The notes beneath the pieces were generated by a model. That model was not told the DNA's origin. It was given only the letters and a program-made list of their open reading frames with translations, and did no database searches. From contig JAZQUM010000090.1 of the NCBI GenBank assembly GCA_045631305.1, positions 1 through 25,976 of the forward strand: a stretch of DNA of 25,976 bases. Reading direction: 5' to 3'. Each line of letters starts with the position of its first letter. Position 1 is the stretch's first letter. A program made the position numbers and the translations under genes. This document shows, in pieces, positions 1-6,751 of the stretch. This stretch comes from JAZQUM01 sp045631305 (lineage in GTDB: Bacteria; Bacillota; Clostridia; Oscillospirales; Oscillospiraceae).

Positions 1-983
1 ATGTCATAGGTCAGAGCAAGCTCGTCGCTGACTTCGGACGAATCGTAATCCCGTACATTGAGCGACACCACGGGCGCGCGGTAATCGGTGGAAAAATCGC
101 CGTAGACCGTGACACCATCAATGGCACTGACACCCTCATAAAAACGGCGCATCAATTCCTGCTCGTGACGGAAAATATTCTCAACGCCTGTTTCTTCCAG
201 ATAATCCAGTGCGGCAGAAAGGCCTGCAATCCCGTGTCCATTCAGCGTGCCTGCTTCCAGACGGGTAGGCATTTCGGGAGGCTGCTGAGGATTATAGGTC
301 TGCACACCGGAGCCGCCAACCTTCCACGGGCGAATCTCCACATCGTTTGCCACACAAACACCACCGGTGCCCTGAGGTCCCATAAGGCTCTTGTGGCCGG
401 TGAAGCACAAAATATCAATATTCATCTTCTGCATATCGATATGAAATGCACCTGCTGTCTGGGAAGCATCCACGATATAAAGAAGACCGTGACGGTGCGC
501 GATCTCACCGATACGCGCCACATCCAGGGCATTACCCGTCAGGTTAGAAGCATGGGTGGTAATAATAGCACGGGTATTGGGGCGGATCAGCTTTTCAAAA
601 TCTCCATAGTCGATGCAGCCCTTACGGTCTGCCGCCACAAAACTCAGTTCCACACCGTGCTGCTCCAGACGATACAGTGGACGAAGCACAGAATTATGCT
701 CCAAGTCGGTGGAGATCACATGATCACCGGAAGAAACCGTTCCGTTGATGGCAAGATTCAATGCTTCCGTCGCATTTGCCGCAAAAGCCACATGATCTGC
801 ACGCTGACAACCAAAAATACTTGCCAGCTTTTCACGAGTTCCGTAAATAACACGGGAGGCATCCAGCGCACTTTCATGCACGCCGCGGCCACTATTGCCC
901 ATGGTATTCATCGCTGCTACCACCGCGTCTGTCACCGCCTGCGGCTTGCGCATAGTAGTTGCTGCATTATCGAGATAAATCAC
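1..983 (-). CDS. Cysteine desulfurase family (class V aminotransferase), C-terminus cut by window edge
   Basis: Reading from a GTG at 983-981, the frame is open to the window edge (about 327 residues seen; the family is usually near 380). The N-terminus MIYLDNAATT is the hallmark of NifS/SufS-like PLP enzymes. It is followed by NATEALNLA, by THASNLTG, and by FTGHKSLMGPQGTGG with the PLP lysine. The start is supported by an AGAAGGGAG ribosome site nine bases upstream. The enzyme takes sulfur from cysteine, or selenium from selenocysteine, and holds it as a persulfide or selenide. It lies 26 bases after yedF on the same strand, so a role in mobilising selenium for selenophosphate is a reasonable inference. 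General sulfur delivery cannot be excluded. The part that normally carries the catalytic cysteine is outside the window. Confidence 0.9.
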   Translation of the reverse strand, partial: MIYLDNAATTMRKPQAVTDAVVAAMNTMGNSGRGVHESALDASRVIYGTREKLASIFGCQRADHVAFAANATEALNLAINGTVSSGDHVISTDLEHNSVLRPLYRLEQHGVELSFVAADRKGCIDYGDFEKLIRPNTRAIITTHASNLTGNALDVARIGEIAHRHGLLYIVDASQTAGAFHIDMQKMNIDILCFTGHKSLMGPQGTGGVCVANDVEIRPWKVGGSGVQTYNPQQPPEMPTRLEAGTLNGHGIAGLSAALDYLEETGVENIFRHEQELMRRFYEGVSAIDGVTVYGDFSTDYRAPVVSLNVRDYDSSEVSDELALTYD

Positions 984-1009
984 GCCGAGCGCTCCCTTCT
1001 ATCAGATTC

Positions 1010-1615
1010 TCAGGGCTTGATCACAGAGGATGCACCACTGAGTTTTTCCACGATGGAATACATGTTGGTCACAGAACCAACGGCCAGTTTTTCGGAAAGG
1101 CCATAGAAATTCAGGCAGGTACCACAGGTGAGGATTTCCACACCCTGCGCTTCCATATTTTTCAGATCCTGCAAAGAATCGGAACCTTCCACAGGGATCT
1201 GTGCACCGCCATTATAGAAAAGAATGGTCTTGGGCAGTTCTTCCAACTGACTTACCGCAAAAAGGAAACCTTTCATTAAGGTCTTGCCCAGTTCATCATC
1301 GCCTTCGCCCATGGCAGCAGAACCAACGGCAACCACAAGATTACCGGAAGCCACGGGAGCAGTCACAACTTCTTCTGCCACTTCCACAGCAGTATCTACA
1401 CCAATGGAAACAGCGTATTCCTTTTCGCTCTTACATACCACTTCTACACTGCAATTCTTCTGGGATGCAAGACGTTTGAGATTTTCAACCGCAGTGGCAT
1501 TATCCACCAGCACTTCCACAACGCCTGCACCGGCAAGCTTTTTCATAGCCTGATCCGCCTTTACCACAGGCAGGGGGCACTGTTCACCAATTGCATTTAC
1601 AATAACATGTTCCAT
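1010..1615 (-). CDS. yedF: Selenium metabolism protein YedF (TusA-like plus DsrE-like domains)
   Basis: The product has 201 residues. The N-terminal TusA/SirA-like domain carries GEQCPLPVVKADQAM, where the CPxPV cysteine is the expected sulfur or selenium carrier. The C-terminal half resembles a DsrE-like domain and has a second cysteine motif, LTCGTCLNFYGL. This two-domain form is known as the selenium-associated YedF family, found mostly in genomes with selenium metabolism. An in-frame ATG lies six codons upstream, but GGAAAGGA sits eight bases before the ATG at 1615, so that start is preferred. The gene precedes a cysteine desulfurase-like gene by 26 bases and is probably co-transcribed with it. 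A role in passing selenium toward selenophosphate is inferred from context; the biochemical function of the family is not firmly established. Confidence 0.88.
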   Translation of the reverse strand: MEHVIVNAIGEQCPLPVVKADQAMKKLAGAGVVEVLVDNATAVENLKRLASQKNCSVEVVCKSEKEYAVSIGVDTAVEVAEEVVTAPVASGNLVVAVGSAAMGEGDDELGKTLMKGFLFAVSQLEELPKTILFYNGGAQIPVEGSDSLQDLKNMEAQGVEILTCGTCLNFYGLSEKLAVGSVTNMYSIVEKLSGASSVIKP

Positions 1616-1754
1616 TTTATGATTCCTTTCCAAGGTGCCGAAACACGCAATATTTCATATTATTTATCATAGCATATCCAAAAGAAAGCAATCATCCGCT
1701 TTTCCAATCGTTTAAATTGTAATCGTTTTTTTCGATGAAAGCAATTCTTTTTCA

Positions 1755-1787
1755 CAAAAAAAGAGCACCGCCAAATGCGGTGCTCTT
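1755..1787 (-). terminator. Rho-independent terminator of the 157-residue membrane protein gene
   Basis: A perfect 11-bp stem (arms 1761-1771 and 1777-1787) encloses a 5-base loop. On the minus strand it runs into a T tract at 1756-1762. It lies just downstream of the stop codon at 1795 and separates that gene from yedF. Confidence 0.85.
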
Positions 1788-1794
1788 AAAAATA

Positions 1795-2268
1795 TCAATG
1801 TTTGGGTTTGGAGGGTTTGGCTGCTTTCTGCGCCTTCTTTGCTTTCTCGCTCTTGGTCTGCAGGAAAATCAGGAAACCGAGAACAGCTGCCAGAATTACC
1901 AGCAGTGCAGTCATTGCGATCCACCACTTGGTAGCAAAACCAACACCAACGAGAACCAGAACAACAGCGATAGCGATGAGGATCAGAATCTTGCGGAACT
2001 TCTTCTGGAATTCATAGCTGGACATGTACTTCTGCATGAAAGATTCGATCTTGGTGCCTTCGAAGCCGGGCAACGCGAAAGTAGACTGCACGGGAGGCTT
2101 GCTGTTAGGCTTGAAACCATTGCGCTTGAGAATAACCACCACATCACCAATGGTAAAGTTGCTGCCCTTATAGCGCTTGGAAATAGACTTGGCGATCTTA
2201 TCATTGGGGGTGCCGGAAACAGCCATAGACAGAACAGCCTGTTCGACTTCTCTGGAATACTTCTTCAT
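1795..2268 (-). CDS. Hypothetical membrane protein with N-terminal helical domain and two transmembrane helices
   Basis: I do not recognise this 157-residue protein. Residues 1-75 are soluble, beginning MKKYSREVEQAVLSMAVSG, and contain helix-forming stretches that could be a small DNA-binding-like fold (AKSISKRY, GDVVVILKRNG). Two hydrophobic helices follow: one starts at KILILIAIAVVLVLVG, the other contains AMTALLVILAAVLGFLIFL. The C-terminus is a lysine-rich tail of about 18 residues. The start at 2268 is chosen because AGGAGAAG lies six bases upstream; the frame extends 10 codons further without a ribosome site. It has its own promoter and a strong terminator, so it is probably monocistronic. 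A cytoplasmic sensor or septum-associated role would be a guess. Confidence 0.75.
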   Translation of the reverse strand: MKKYSREVEQAVLSMAVSGTPNDKIAKSISKRYKGSNFTIGDVVVILKRNGFKPNSKPPVQSTFALPGFEGTKIESFMQKYMSSYEFQKKFRKILILIAIAVVLVLVGVGFATKWWIAMTALLVILAAVLGFLIFLQTKSEKAKKAQKAAKPSKPKH

Positions 2269-2343
2269 AAAACACTTCTCCTGTAGGGATATTTTCAACT
2301 CTGCGCACTGTCACGCACGAAAGAATGCATATACGCTTTTATC

Positions 2344-2371
2344 ATTATAACATAAGTTTTATAAAGTGCAA
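2344..2371 (-). promoter_or_regulatory. Sigma-A-type promoter for the 157-residue membrane protein gene
   Basis: On the minus strand TTGCAC (2371-2366) and TATAAT (2349-2344) are separated by 16 bases. The -10 is perfect. The leader to the ATG at 2268 would be about 70 bases. No other function is visible in this AT-rich stretch. Confidence 0.65.
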
Positions 2372-2431
2372 GGGGGCGTTTCCCATAACACTAAACTTTG
2401 TTTTTTGTCAAAAGTTACCGCTGCGGTTTTT

Positions 2432-2461
2432 GCATAGCGGCACAAAAGGGCGGGAAATCTA
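2432..2461 (+). promoter_or_regulatory. Possible sigma-G (forespore) promoter of the spore protein gene
   Basis: GCATA at 2432-2436 and AAATCTA at 2455-2461 are 18 bases apart and resemble the sigma-G -35 and -10 elements (GNATR and CATNNTA). Two of the seven -10 positions differ. The position, about 50 bases before the ribosome site of a spore protein gene, fits. No good sigma-A promoter was seen here. Confidence 0.4.
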
Positions 2462-2518
2462 TGCTTGCGATACCCAAACGCAACTCAAATACAATCCATT
2501 TTAAAGGAGAATATGATT

Positions 2519-2716
2519 ATGTCCAGCAAGAATTCCAACAAGCTTAATGTTCCCGAGGCACGTGCCGCTATGGATAAGTTCAAGATGGAAGCCGCTTCCG
2601 AAGTAGGCGTAAACCTGAAGGAAGGCTATAACGGTGATCTCACCAGCCGCGAAGCAGGCTCTGTCGGCGGCCAGATGGTGAAGAAGATGATCGAATCCTA
2701 CGAAAAGTCTCTGTAA
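2519..2716 (+). CDS. Alpha/beta-type small acid-soluble spore protein (SASP)
   Basis: The 65-residue product matches the alpha/beta SASP family, with conserved LNVPEARAAMDKFKMEAASE near the N-terminus and TSREAGSVGGQMVKKMI near the C-terminus. These proteins coat DNA in the forespore, protect it from UV and other damage, and are degraded by the Gpr protease at germination; the EAASE segment corresponds to the Gpr cleavage region. AGGAG lies nine bases before the ATG at 2519 but only three before the ATG at 2513, so 2519 is the likely start. It stands alone between its own promoter candidate and a strong terminator. It is the clearest evidence in the window that the organism forms spores. Confidence 0.95.
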   Translation: MSSKNSNKLNVPEARAAMDKFKMEAASEVGVNLKEGYNGDLTSREAGSVGGQMVKKMIESYEKSL

Positions 2717-2727
2717 CACAGCGGTTT

Positions 2728-2755
2728 GAGAAGCGGGCCAAACGGCCCGCTTCTC
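2728..2755 (+). terminator. Terminator of the spore protein gene
   Basis: A perfect 12-bp GC-rich stem (2728-2739 and 2744-2755) has a 4-base AAAC loop, 12 bases after the stop codon. The following T tract is weak (ACTTCATT), but the stem is strong. Confidence 0.8.
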
Positions 2756-2788
2756 ACTTCATTATGCTAACGAAATAACGGGTTTTTA

Positions 2789-2817
2789 TTGACAAAAATC
2801 AGCCTATCCTTTATAAT
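2789..2817 (+). promoter_or_regulatory. Perfect consensus sigma-A promoter of the OPT transporter operon
   Basis: TTGACA (2789-2794) and TATAAT (2812-2817) are exactly 17 bases apart, so both hexamers and the spacing are consensus. The leader to the GTG at 2880 is about 55 bases. Strong constitutive expression is expected unless a repressor acts; no clear operator was seen. Confidence 0.9.
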
Positions 2818-2879
2818 GTGGGAGTTATTGTGCGCACGAATGCGCTTCAAAAGAAATAAGAATTAGAGGAGAAAACAAA

Positions 2880-4796
2880 GTGGAAGAAAAGAAATTCCAG
2901 CCGTTCGTTCCTGCTGACAAAGTAGTTCCCGAATTTACCGTATTTTCCGTGATTCTGGGTGCCATTCTGGCAGTGGTATTCGGCGGCGCAAATGCATACC
3001 TGGGCCTCCGCGTCGGTATGACTGTTTCCGCATCTATCCCCGCAGCAGTTATCTCCATGGGTGTGATCCGCTTCATCCTTAAGCGCGATTCCATTCTGGA
3101 AAACAACATGGTGCAGACCATCGGCTCTGCCGGTGAATCTCTGGCAGCAGGCGCTATCTTCACCATGCCCGCTCTCTTCATGTGGGCTGACGAAGGTCTC
3201 TGCGACATGCCTACTCTCATCGAGATCGGCCTCATCGCTCTCATCGGCGGTCTTCTGGGCGTTCTCATGATGATCCCCCTGCGCAGCGCTCTCATCGTTA
3301 AGGAACACGGCACTCTGGGCTATCCCGAAGGCAAGGCCTGCGCTGAAGTTCTTATGGCCGGTGAAGAAGGCGGCGCTAAGTCCTCCACCGTATTTGCAGG
3401 TCTGGGCATCGCTGCTCTCTACAAGTTCGTAGCAGACGGTCTCAAGATCTTCCCCAGCGAAGTAGACTACTCCATCCCCGCTTACAAGGGTTCCGGCGCC
3501 GGTGTTGACGTTCTGCCCGCTTTGGCAGGCGTTGGTTACATCTGCGGCCCCCGCGTATCTTCCTACATGTTCGCAGGTTCCACCCTGGCATGGTTCGTAC
3601 TGATGCCCATGATCGCCCTCTTTGGCAGCGATCTGGTGATCTATCCCGCTACCGAAACCGTAGCTGACCTCTATGCCAACGGCGGCACTTGGGGTCTTTG
3701 GGACTCTTTCATCCGCTACATCGGTGCAGGTGCGCTGGCAGCTGGCGGTATCATCAGCCTCATCAAGTCCCTGCCCATGATCATCAGCACCTTTGCTTCC
3801 GCATTTAAGGATTACGGCAAGACCACCGGCGGCACTCTGCGCACTGAACAGGAACTGTCCATGAAGTTCGTGATCGTAGCTTGCCTGGTTCTCACCATCT
3901 TCATGTGGCTCTTCCCCGCTATCCCCGTAAGCTTCATCGGCGCACTCATCGTGCTGATCTTCGGTTTCTTCTTTGCAACCGTTTCCTCCCGCATGGTTGG
4001 CCTCATCGGCTCTTCCAACAACCCCGTTTCCGGCATGTCCATTGCAACTCTGCTGATTGCTACCATCACCCTGAAGGCTACCGGCAGCACCGGTGCTGAA
4101 GGCATGGTCGGCGCTATCGCTATCGGTTCCGTTATCTGCATCATCGCCGCTATCGCAGGCGACACTTCTCAGGACCTGAAGACCGGTTATATCCTGGGCT
4201 CCACTCCCAAGAAGCAGCAGTGCGGCGAACTGATCGGTGTTGCTGTTTCCGCAGTTGCTATCGGCGCTATCCTGTATCTGCTGAACGCTGCTTGGGGCTT
4301 CGGTTCCGAACAGCTGGGTGCTCCTCAGGCTATGATGATGAAGATGGTTATCGAAGGCGTTATGGGCGGCGATCTGCCCTGGGCTCTCATCTTTGTTGGT
4401 ATCTTCATTGCTGTCTTCGTTGAAATCCTGGGTCTCCCCGTTCTTCCCATTGCTATCGGCGTATATCTGCCCTTCCACCTGAACGCAGGCATCATGGCCG
4501 GCGGTCTCATTCGCCTGTTCGTGGAAAAGCGCAAGTATAAGAACGAAAAGGCTAAGAACAACTCCATCCAGTCCGGTATCCTGTATACCTCCGGTATGAT
4601 CGCCGGTGAAGGTATCGTTGGCATCCTGCTGGCAGTTCTTGCTGTTATCAAGGTTGGCGGTTCTTCCGTTGGTGATGTCATCGACCTCTCCTCCAAGCTG
4701 AATCTGGGCAACATCGGCGGCCTTGTGATCTTTGCCGTACTGCTCGTTTCCATCGTTCTTTACGCTAACAAGGGCGCTAAGGAAACCAAGGAATAA
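2880..4796 (+). CDS. OPT/YSL-family oligopeptide transporter
   Basis: This is a 638-residue, very hydrophobic polytopic membrane protein. The N-terminus, with VILGAILAVVFGGANAYLGL, RVGMTVSASIPAAVISMGV and NNMVQTIGSAGESLAAG, is characteristic of prokaryotic OPT proteins. Further family-like blocks are SSNNPVSGMSIATLL, AIAGDTSQDLKTGYILG and LPIAIGVYLPFHLNAGI. The family imports small peptides, or metal chelates in the YSL branch, using ion gradients; the substrate cannot be read from sequence. The GTG start follows AGAGGAG by eight bases. It is the first gene of an operon with a PqqD-like and a small anchored protein. Peptide uptake would suit the amino-acid fermentation encoded next door, which is an inference. 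Confidence 0.93.
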   Translation: MEEKKFQPFVPADKVVPEFTVFSVILGAILAVVFGGANAYLGLRVGMTVSASIPAAVISMGVIRFILKRDSILENNMVQTIGSAGESLAAGAIFTMPALFMWADEGLCDMPTLIEIGLIALIGGLLGVLMMIPLRSALIVKEHGTLGYPEGKACAEVLMAGEEGGAKSSTVFAGLGIAALYKFVADGLKIFPSEVDYSIPAYKGSGAGVDVLPALAGVGYICGPRVSSYMFAGSTLAWFVLMPMIALFGSDLVIYPATETVADLYANGGTWGLWDSFIRYIGAGALAAGGIISLIKSLPMIISTFASAFKDYGKTTGGTLRTEQELSMKFVIVACLVLTIFMWLFPAIPVSFIGALIVLIFGFFFATVSSRMVGLIGSSNNPVSGMSIATLLIATITLKATGSTGAEGMVGAIAIGSVICIIAAIAGDTSQDLKTGYILGSTPKKQQCGELIGVAVSAVAIGAILYLLNAAWGFGSEQLGAPQAMMMKMVIEGVMGGDLPWALIFVGIFIAVFVEILGLPVLPIAIGVYLPFHLNAGIMAGGLIRLFVEKRKYKNEKAKNNSIQSGILYTSGMIAGEGIVGILLAVLAVIKVGGSSVGDVIDLSSKLNLGNIGGLVIFAVLLVSIVLYANKGAKETKE

Positions 4797-4808
4797 TTGC
4801 AAAAAACT

Positions 4809-4844
4809 AAAATGGGCTATATACTGAGGTATATAGCCCATTTT
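4809..4844 (+). terminator. Hairpin between OPT gene and pqqD-like gene, likely attenuator
   Basis: A perfect 16-bp stem (4809-4824 and 4829-4844) has a TGAG loop. The stem ends in four T residues followed by CAC, so the U tract is short. It lies 12 bases after the OPT stop and 18 bases before the next start, leaving no room for a promoter after it. Partial termination within the operon is the simplest reading. Confidence 0.65.
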
Positions 4845-4862
4845 CACTAAGGAGAAAACCTT

Positions 4863-5225
4863 ATGGCAAAAAAAACTGAAAACTATCTGGATTACATCCC
4901 CGCCATCTCCCCTCTTAACACTTGGGATGTGGATGAAGATGACGGCCTTGTGACCGTACATATGGTGCACCGCGGCTTTTATGCATGGGTGGCTCAGAAA
5001 TTCTTCCACCGCCCCCGTGTAAGCCACATCCATCTCGATACCAACGGCAGCTTCATCTTCCGCCATATCGACGGAAAACGCTCTGTAAACGACATTGCAG
5101 AACTGGTGAAAACTGAGTTCGGTAAAGATGCCGAGCCCCTTTATGACCGTCTCGTCAAATACATGCAGATCCTTTATGAACACAAGTTTATCTACTATGT
5201 AGGAAAGGGTAAGATGCCCAAATGA
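4863..5225 (+). CDS. PqqD-like protein
   Basis: This 120-residue protein shows the PqqD fold pattern: a basic region, a beta-strand motif SHIHLDTNGSFIFRHIDGKR, then the helical IAELVKTEF and YDRLVKYMQILYEHKFIYYV. In PQQ and other RiPP pathways PqqD domains bind a precursor peptide and present it to a radical SAM enzyme. No radical SAM enzyme, precursor peptide or PQQ gene lies nearby. Instead it follows an OPT transporter and overlaps the start of the next gene (ATGA), so it is translationally coupled to it. AAGGAG lies eight bases before the ATG. A peptide-binding role beside the transporter is possible but unproven. Confidence 0.75.
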   Translation: MAKKTENYLDYIPAISPLNTWDVDEDDGLVTVHMVHRGFYAWVAQKFFHRPRVSHIHLDTNGSFIFRHIDGKRSVNDIAELVKTEFGKDAEPLYDRLVKYMQILYEHKFIYYVGKGKMPK

Positions 5226-5566
5226 AAACTTACGAGATCATCATCGGCGTGCTGCTCTTTGCCTTGGCCGGCGCCGTCCTTTACGTGTGGGGTTTGAAAA
5301 AATCCGTTTCTCAGGGTAATGACATGGAACACAATCTTCTCCATGCCTGCGGCAGCCGTGTGGTAAAGGCACTGAAGAAAACGGACACCCTTTCTTCCGC
5401 CGAAATTGCCTCTCTCATCACCGGAATCACCGTGGGCCAGTTCTGGTCTCGTCAGAAAATGAAAGTGCAGGATGGCGCAAAAGTCGCCCCCTCTGTTATC
5501 GCTTTCCTTCTGGACCAGCAGTACATCGAAAAGTGCGGCCAGGATACTTATCGCAGGAAAAAGTAA
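5222..5566 (+). CDS. Small protein with N-terminal membrane anchor and winged-helix-like C-terminal part
   Basis: I do not recognise this 114-residue protein. Residues 4-25 form one transmembrane helix (IIIGVLLFALAGAVLYVWGL). The soluble remainder has a helix-turn-helix-like arrangement (TLSSAEIASLITGI, then VAPSVIAFLLDQQYIEKCG and a short basic end), compatible with a small winged-helix fold used for protein contacts. The ATG overlaps the stop of the pqqD-like gene by four bases. It is the last gene of the operon before a strong terminator. Joint function with the transporter and the PqqD-like protein is inferred only from the coupling. Confidence 0.72.
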   Translation: MKTYEIIIGVLLFALAGAVLYVWGLKKSVSQGNDMEHNLLHACGSRVVKALKKTDTLSSAEIASLITGITVGQFWSRQKMKVQDGAKVAPSVIAFLLDQQYIEKCGQDTYRRKK

Positions 5567-5567
5567 T

Positions 5568-5601
5568 AAAAAGGAGACCGACTTGCGTCGGTCTCCTTTT
5601 T
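5568..5601. terminator. Bidirectional terminator between the OPT operon and grdD
   Basis: A perfect 15-bp stem (5568-5582 and 5587-5601) has loop TTGC. It ends in five T residues on the plus strand and five on the minus strand. It starts 1 base after the plus-strand stop at 5566 and lies 1 base past the minus-strand stop at 5603, so it serves both converging operons. Confidence 0.92.
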
Positions 5602-5602
5602 A

Positions 5603-6751
5603 TCAGCCAATAAACCCCGCTGTTTTAAGAATTTCCACAGCCCTGTCGCAGTTTGCCTCGCTCACCATCACAATAGGTCCCGTGCACCCCATACCGCTTT
5701 GCGCATAAATGCCAGCCTTCCAAAGAACCTTTGCAGCCTCTTCCAGGTCCAGCACTTCAATACCGGAAATACTGGCAGTAACCGGTTCTGCAGGCGGACA
5801 TTTGACTTCTTCTGCAGAAGAAGTTAAATCTGTAGTTTTGCGTGCTTTCAAAATCCCAGAAAGACCTGCCTTTTCTGCAGCTGCAAATTCCGCTTTGGCA
5901 ACATCAAAAACTTTGCCCCGCACCAACTGCGCAGCATATTCCAATGCATTGGCAATCACCGGTGCTCCGGAGGCACGGGAAATAATGAGGATCAGCTTAT
6001 TATAATCCACACCGATACCCGGCCCATAGCCAAAACCAACCGACTCAAAGCTGCCGCCGGTAGTATAAGCCGAAAGCATCTTTATCAGCGCATTACCAGT
6101 CAGACTATCTGTCACCATTACATCGGCATTGCCTTGCAGCACATCATTTCCCCGCATGATAGCGCCGCCATCTGCACGGACAGAAGCAGCCCAATTGATA
6201 TCATAGCCGCTGTCTTTCAGCCGCCTGAGCGCCATTTCAGTTTGACGGGCACCATCTACATTCAAAATGCCCACAGCAGGATTTTTCACGCCGCAAGCCT
6301 TGGCAGCGATGATACCGCAAAGAGTATTCCTTACCATGCTTTCAACGCGGTCAGCCGCAGAAGTACCGGTGGTATTGGCAATAAACATTTCCTTACCCTT
6401 GGCCGGCGTTACAACGCGGCCAACAGTGGAAACACCGATGGGAAACGGGAAGTGCATGGTAAGGGCACCGTCTATCTCGCCGTTTTTCATCATCTCTTCC
6501 ATCTTTTTGTGGCCTTCGTCTTCATTTTCCACATGCACGCTAGTAAGCCCCTCCGCTTTCAGGGACCCGATATAACATACATCCACACCGCGCTCAACTG
6601 CCATAAGTGCTGCTGCCACAGCATTTTCTTCGCCGTGTTCGCTGCCTATACCGGTCAGAGCAATTCGGGGGCGCATACCATAAGTGCCGTTTTCCAGACC
6701 TTCCGCCATCTCCCAAAAAGCTTTGGCAAGGGTCTTTTCCAAACTATGCAT
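5603..6751 (-). CDS. grdD: Glycine reductase complex component C, alpha subunit GrdD
   Basis: This 382-residue PlsX-like protein has a C-terminal active-site motif SGMGCTGPIVMVSEAN. Its cysteine (about residue 356) corresponds to the catalytic thiol described for GrdD, which takes part in releasing acetyl phosphate. Other family blocks include MHFPFPIGVSTVGRVVTPA, GFGYGPGIGVDYNKLI and SRASGAPVIANALEYAA. Together with GrdC it converts the Se-carboxymethyl group on GrdA to acetyl phosphate, which yields ATP through acetate kinase. The ATG at 6751 overlaps the grdC stop by eight bases, so the two are translationally coupled. The open frame extends 14 codons upstream inside grdC, but those residues do not belong to the family. 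It is the last gene of the glycine reductase operon. Confidence 0.95.
   Translation of the reverse strand: MHSLEKTLAKAFWEMAEGLENGTYGMRPRIALTGIGSEHGEENAVAAALMAVERGVDVCYIGSLKAEGLTSVHVENEDEGHKKMEEMMKNGEIDGALTMHFPFPIGVSTVGRVVTPAKGKEMFIANTTGTSAADRVESMVRNTLCGIIAAKACGVKNPAVGILNVDGARQTEMALRRLKDSGYDINWAASVRADGGAIMRGNDVLQGNADVMVTDSLTGNALIKMLSAYTTGGSFESVGFGYGPGIGVDYNKLILIISRASGAPVIANALEYAAQLVRGKVFDVAKAEFAAAEKAGLSGILKARKTTDLTSSAEEVKCPPAEPVTASISGIEVLDLEEAAKVLWKAGIYAQSGMGCTGPIVMVSEANCDRAVEILKTAGFIG

Noticed and set aside
2847..5183. A 778-codon open frame on the minus strand opposite the OPT gene
   Set aside because: It is antisense to a clear transporter with promoter and ribosome site, has a composition rich in D, G, H and Q typical of shadow frames, and spans across a terminator hairpin. 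The strong codon bias of the real gene removes stops on the other strand.
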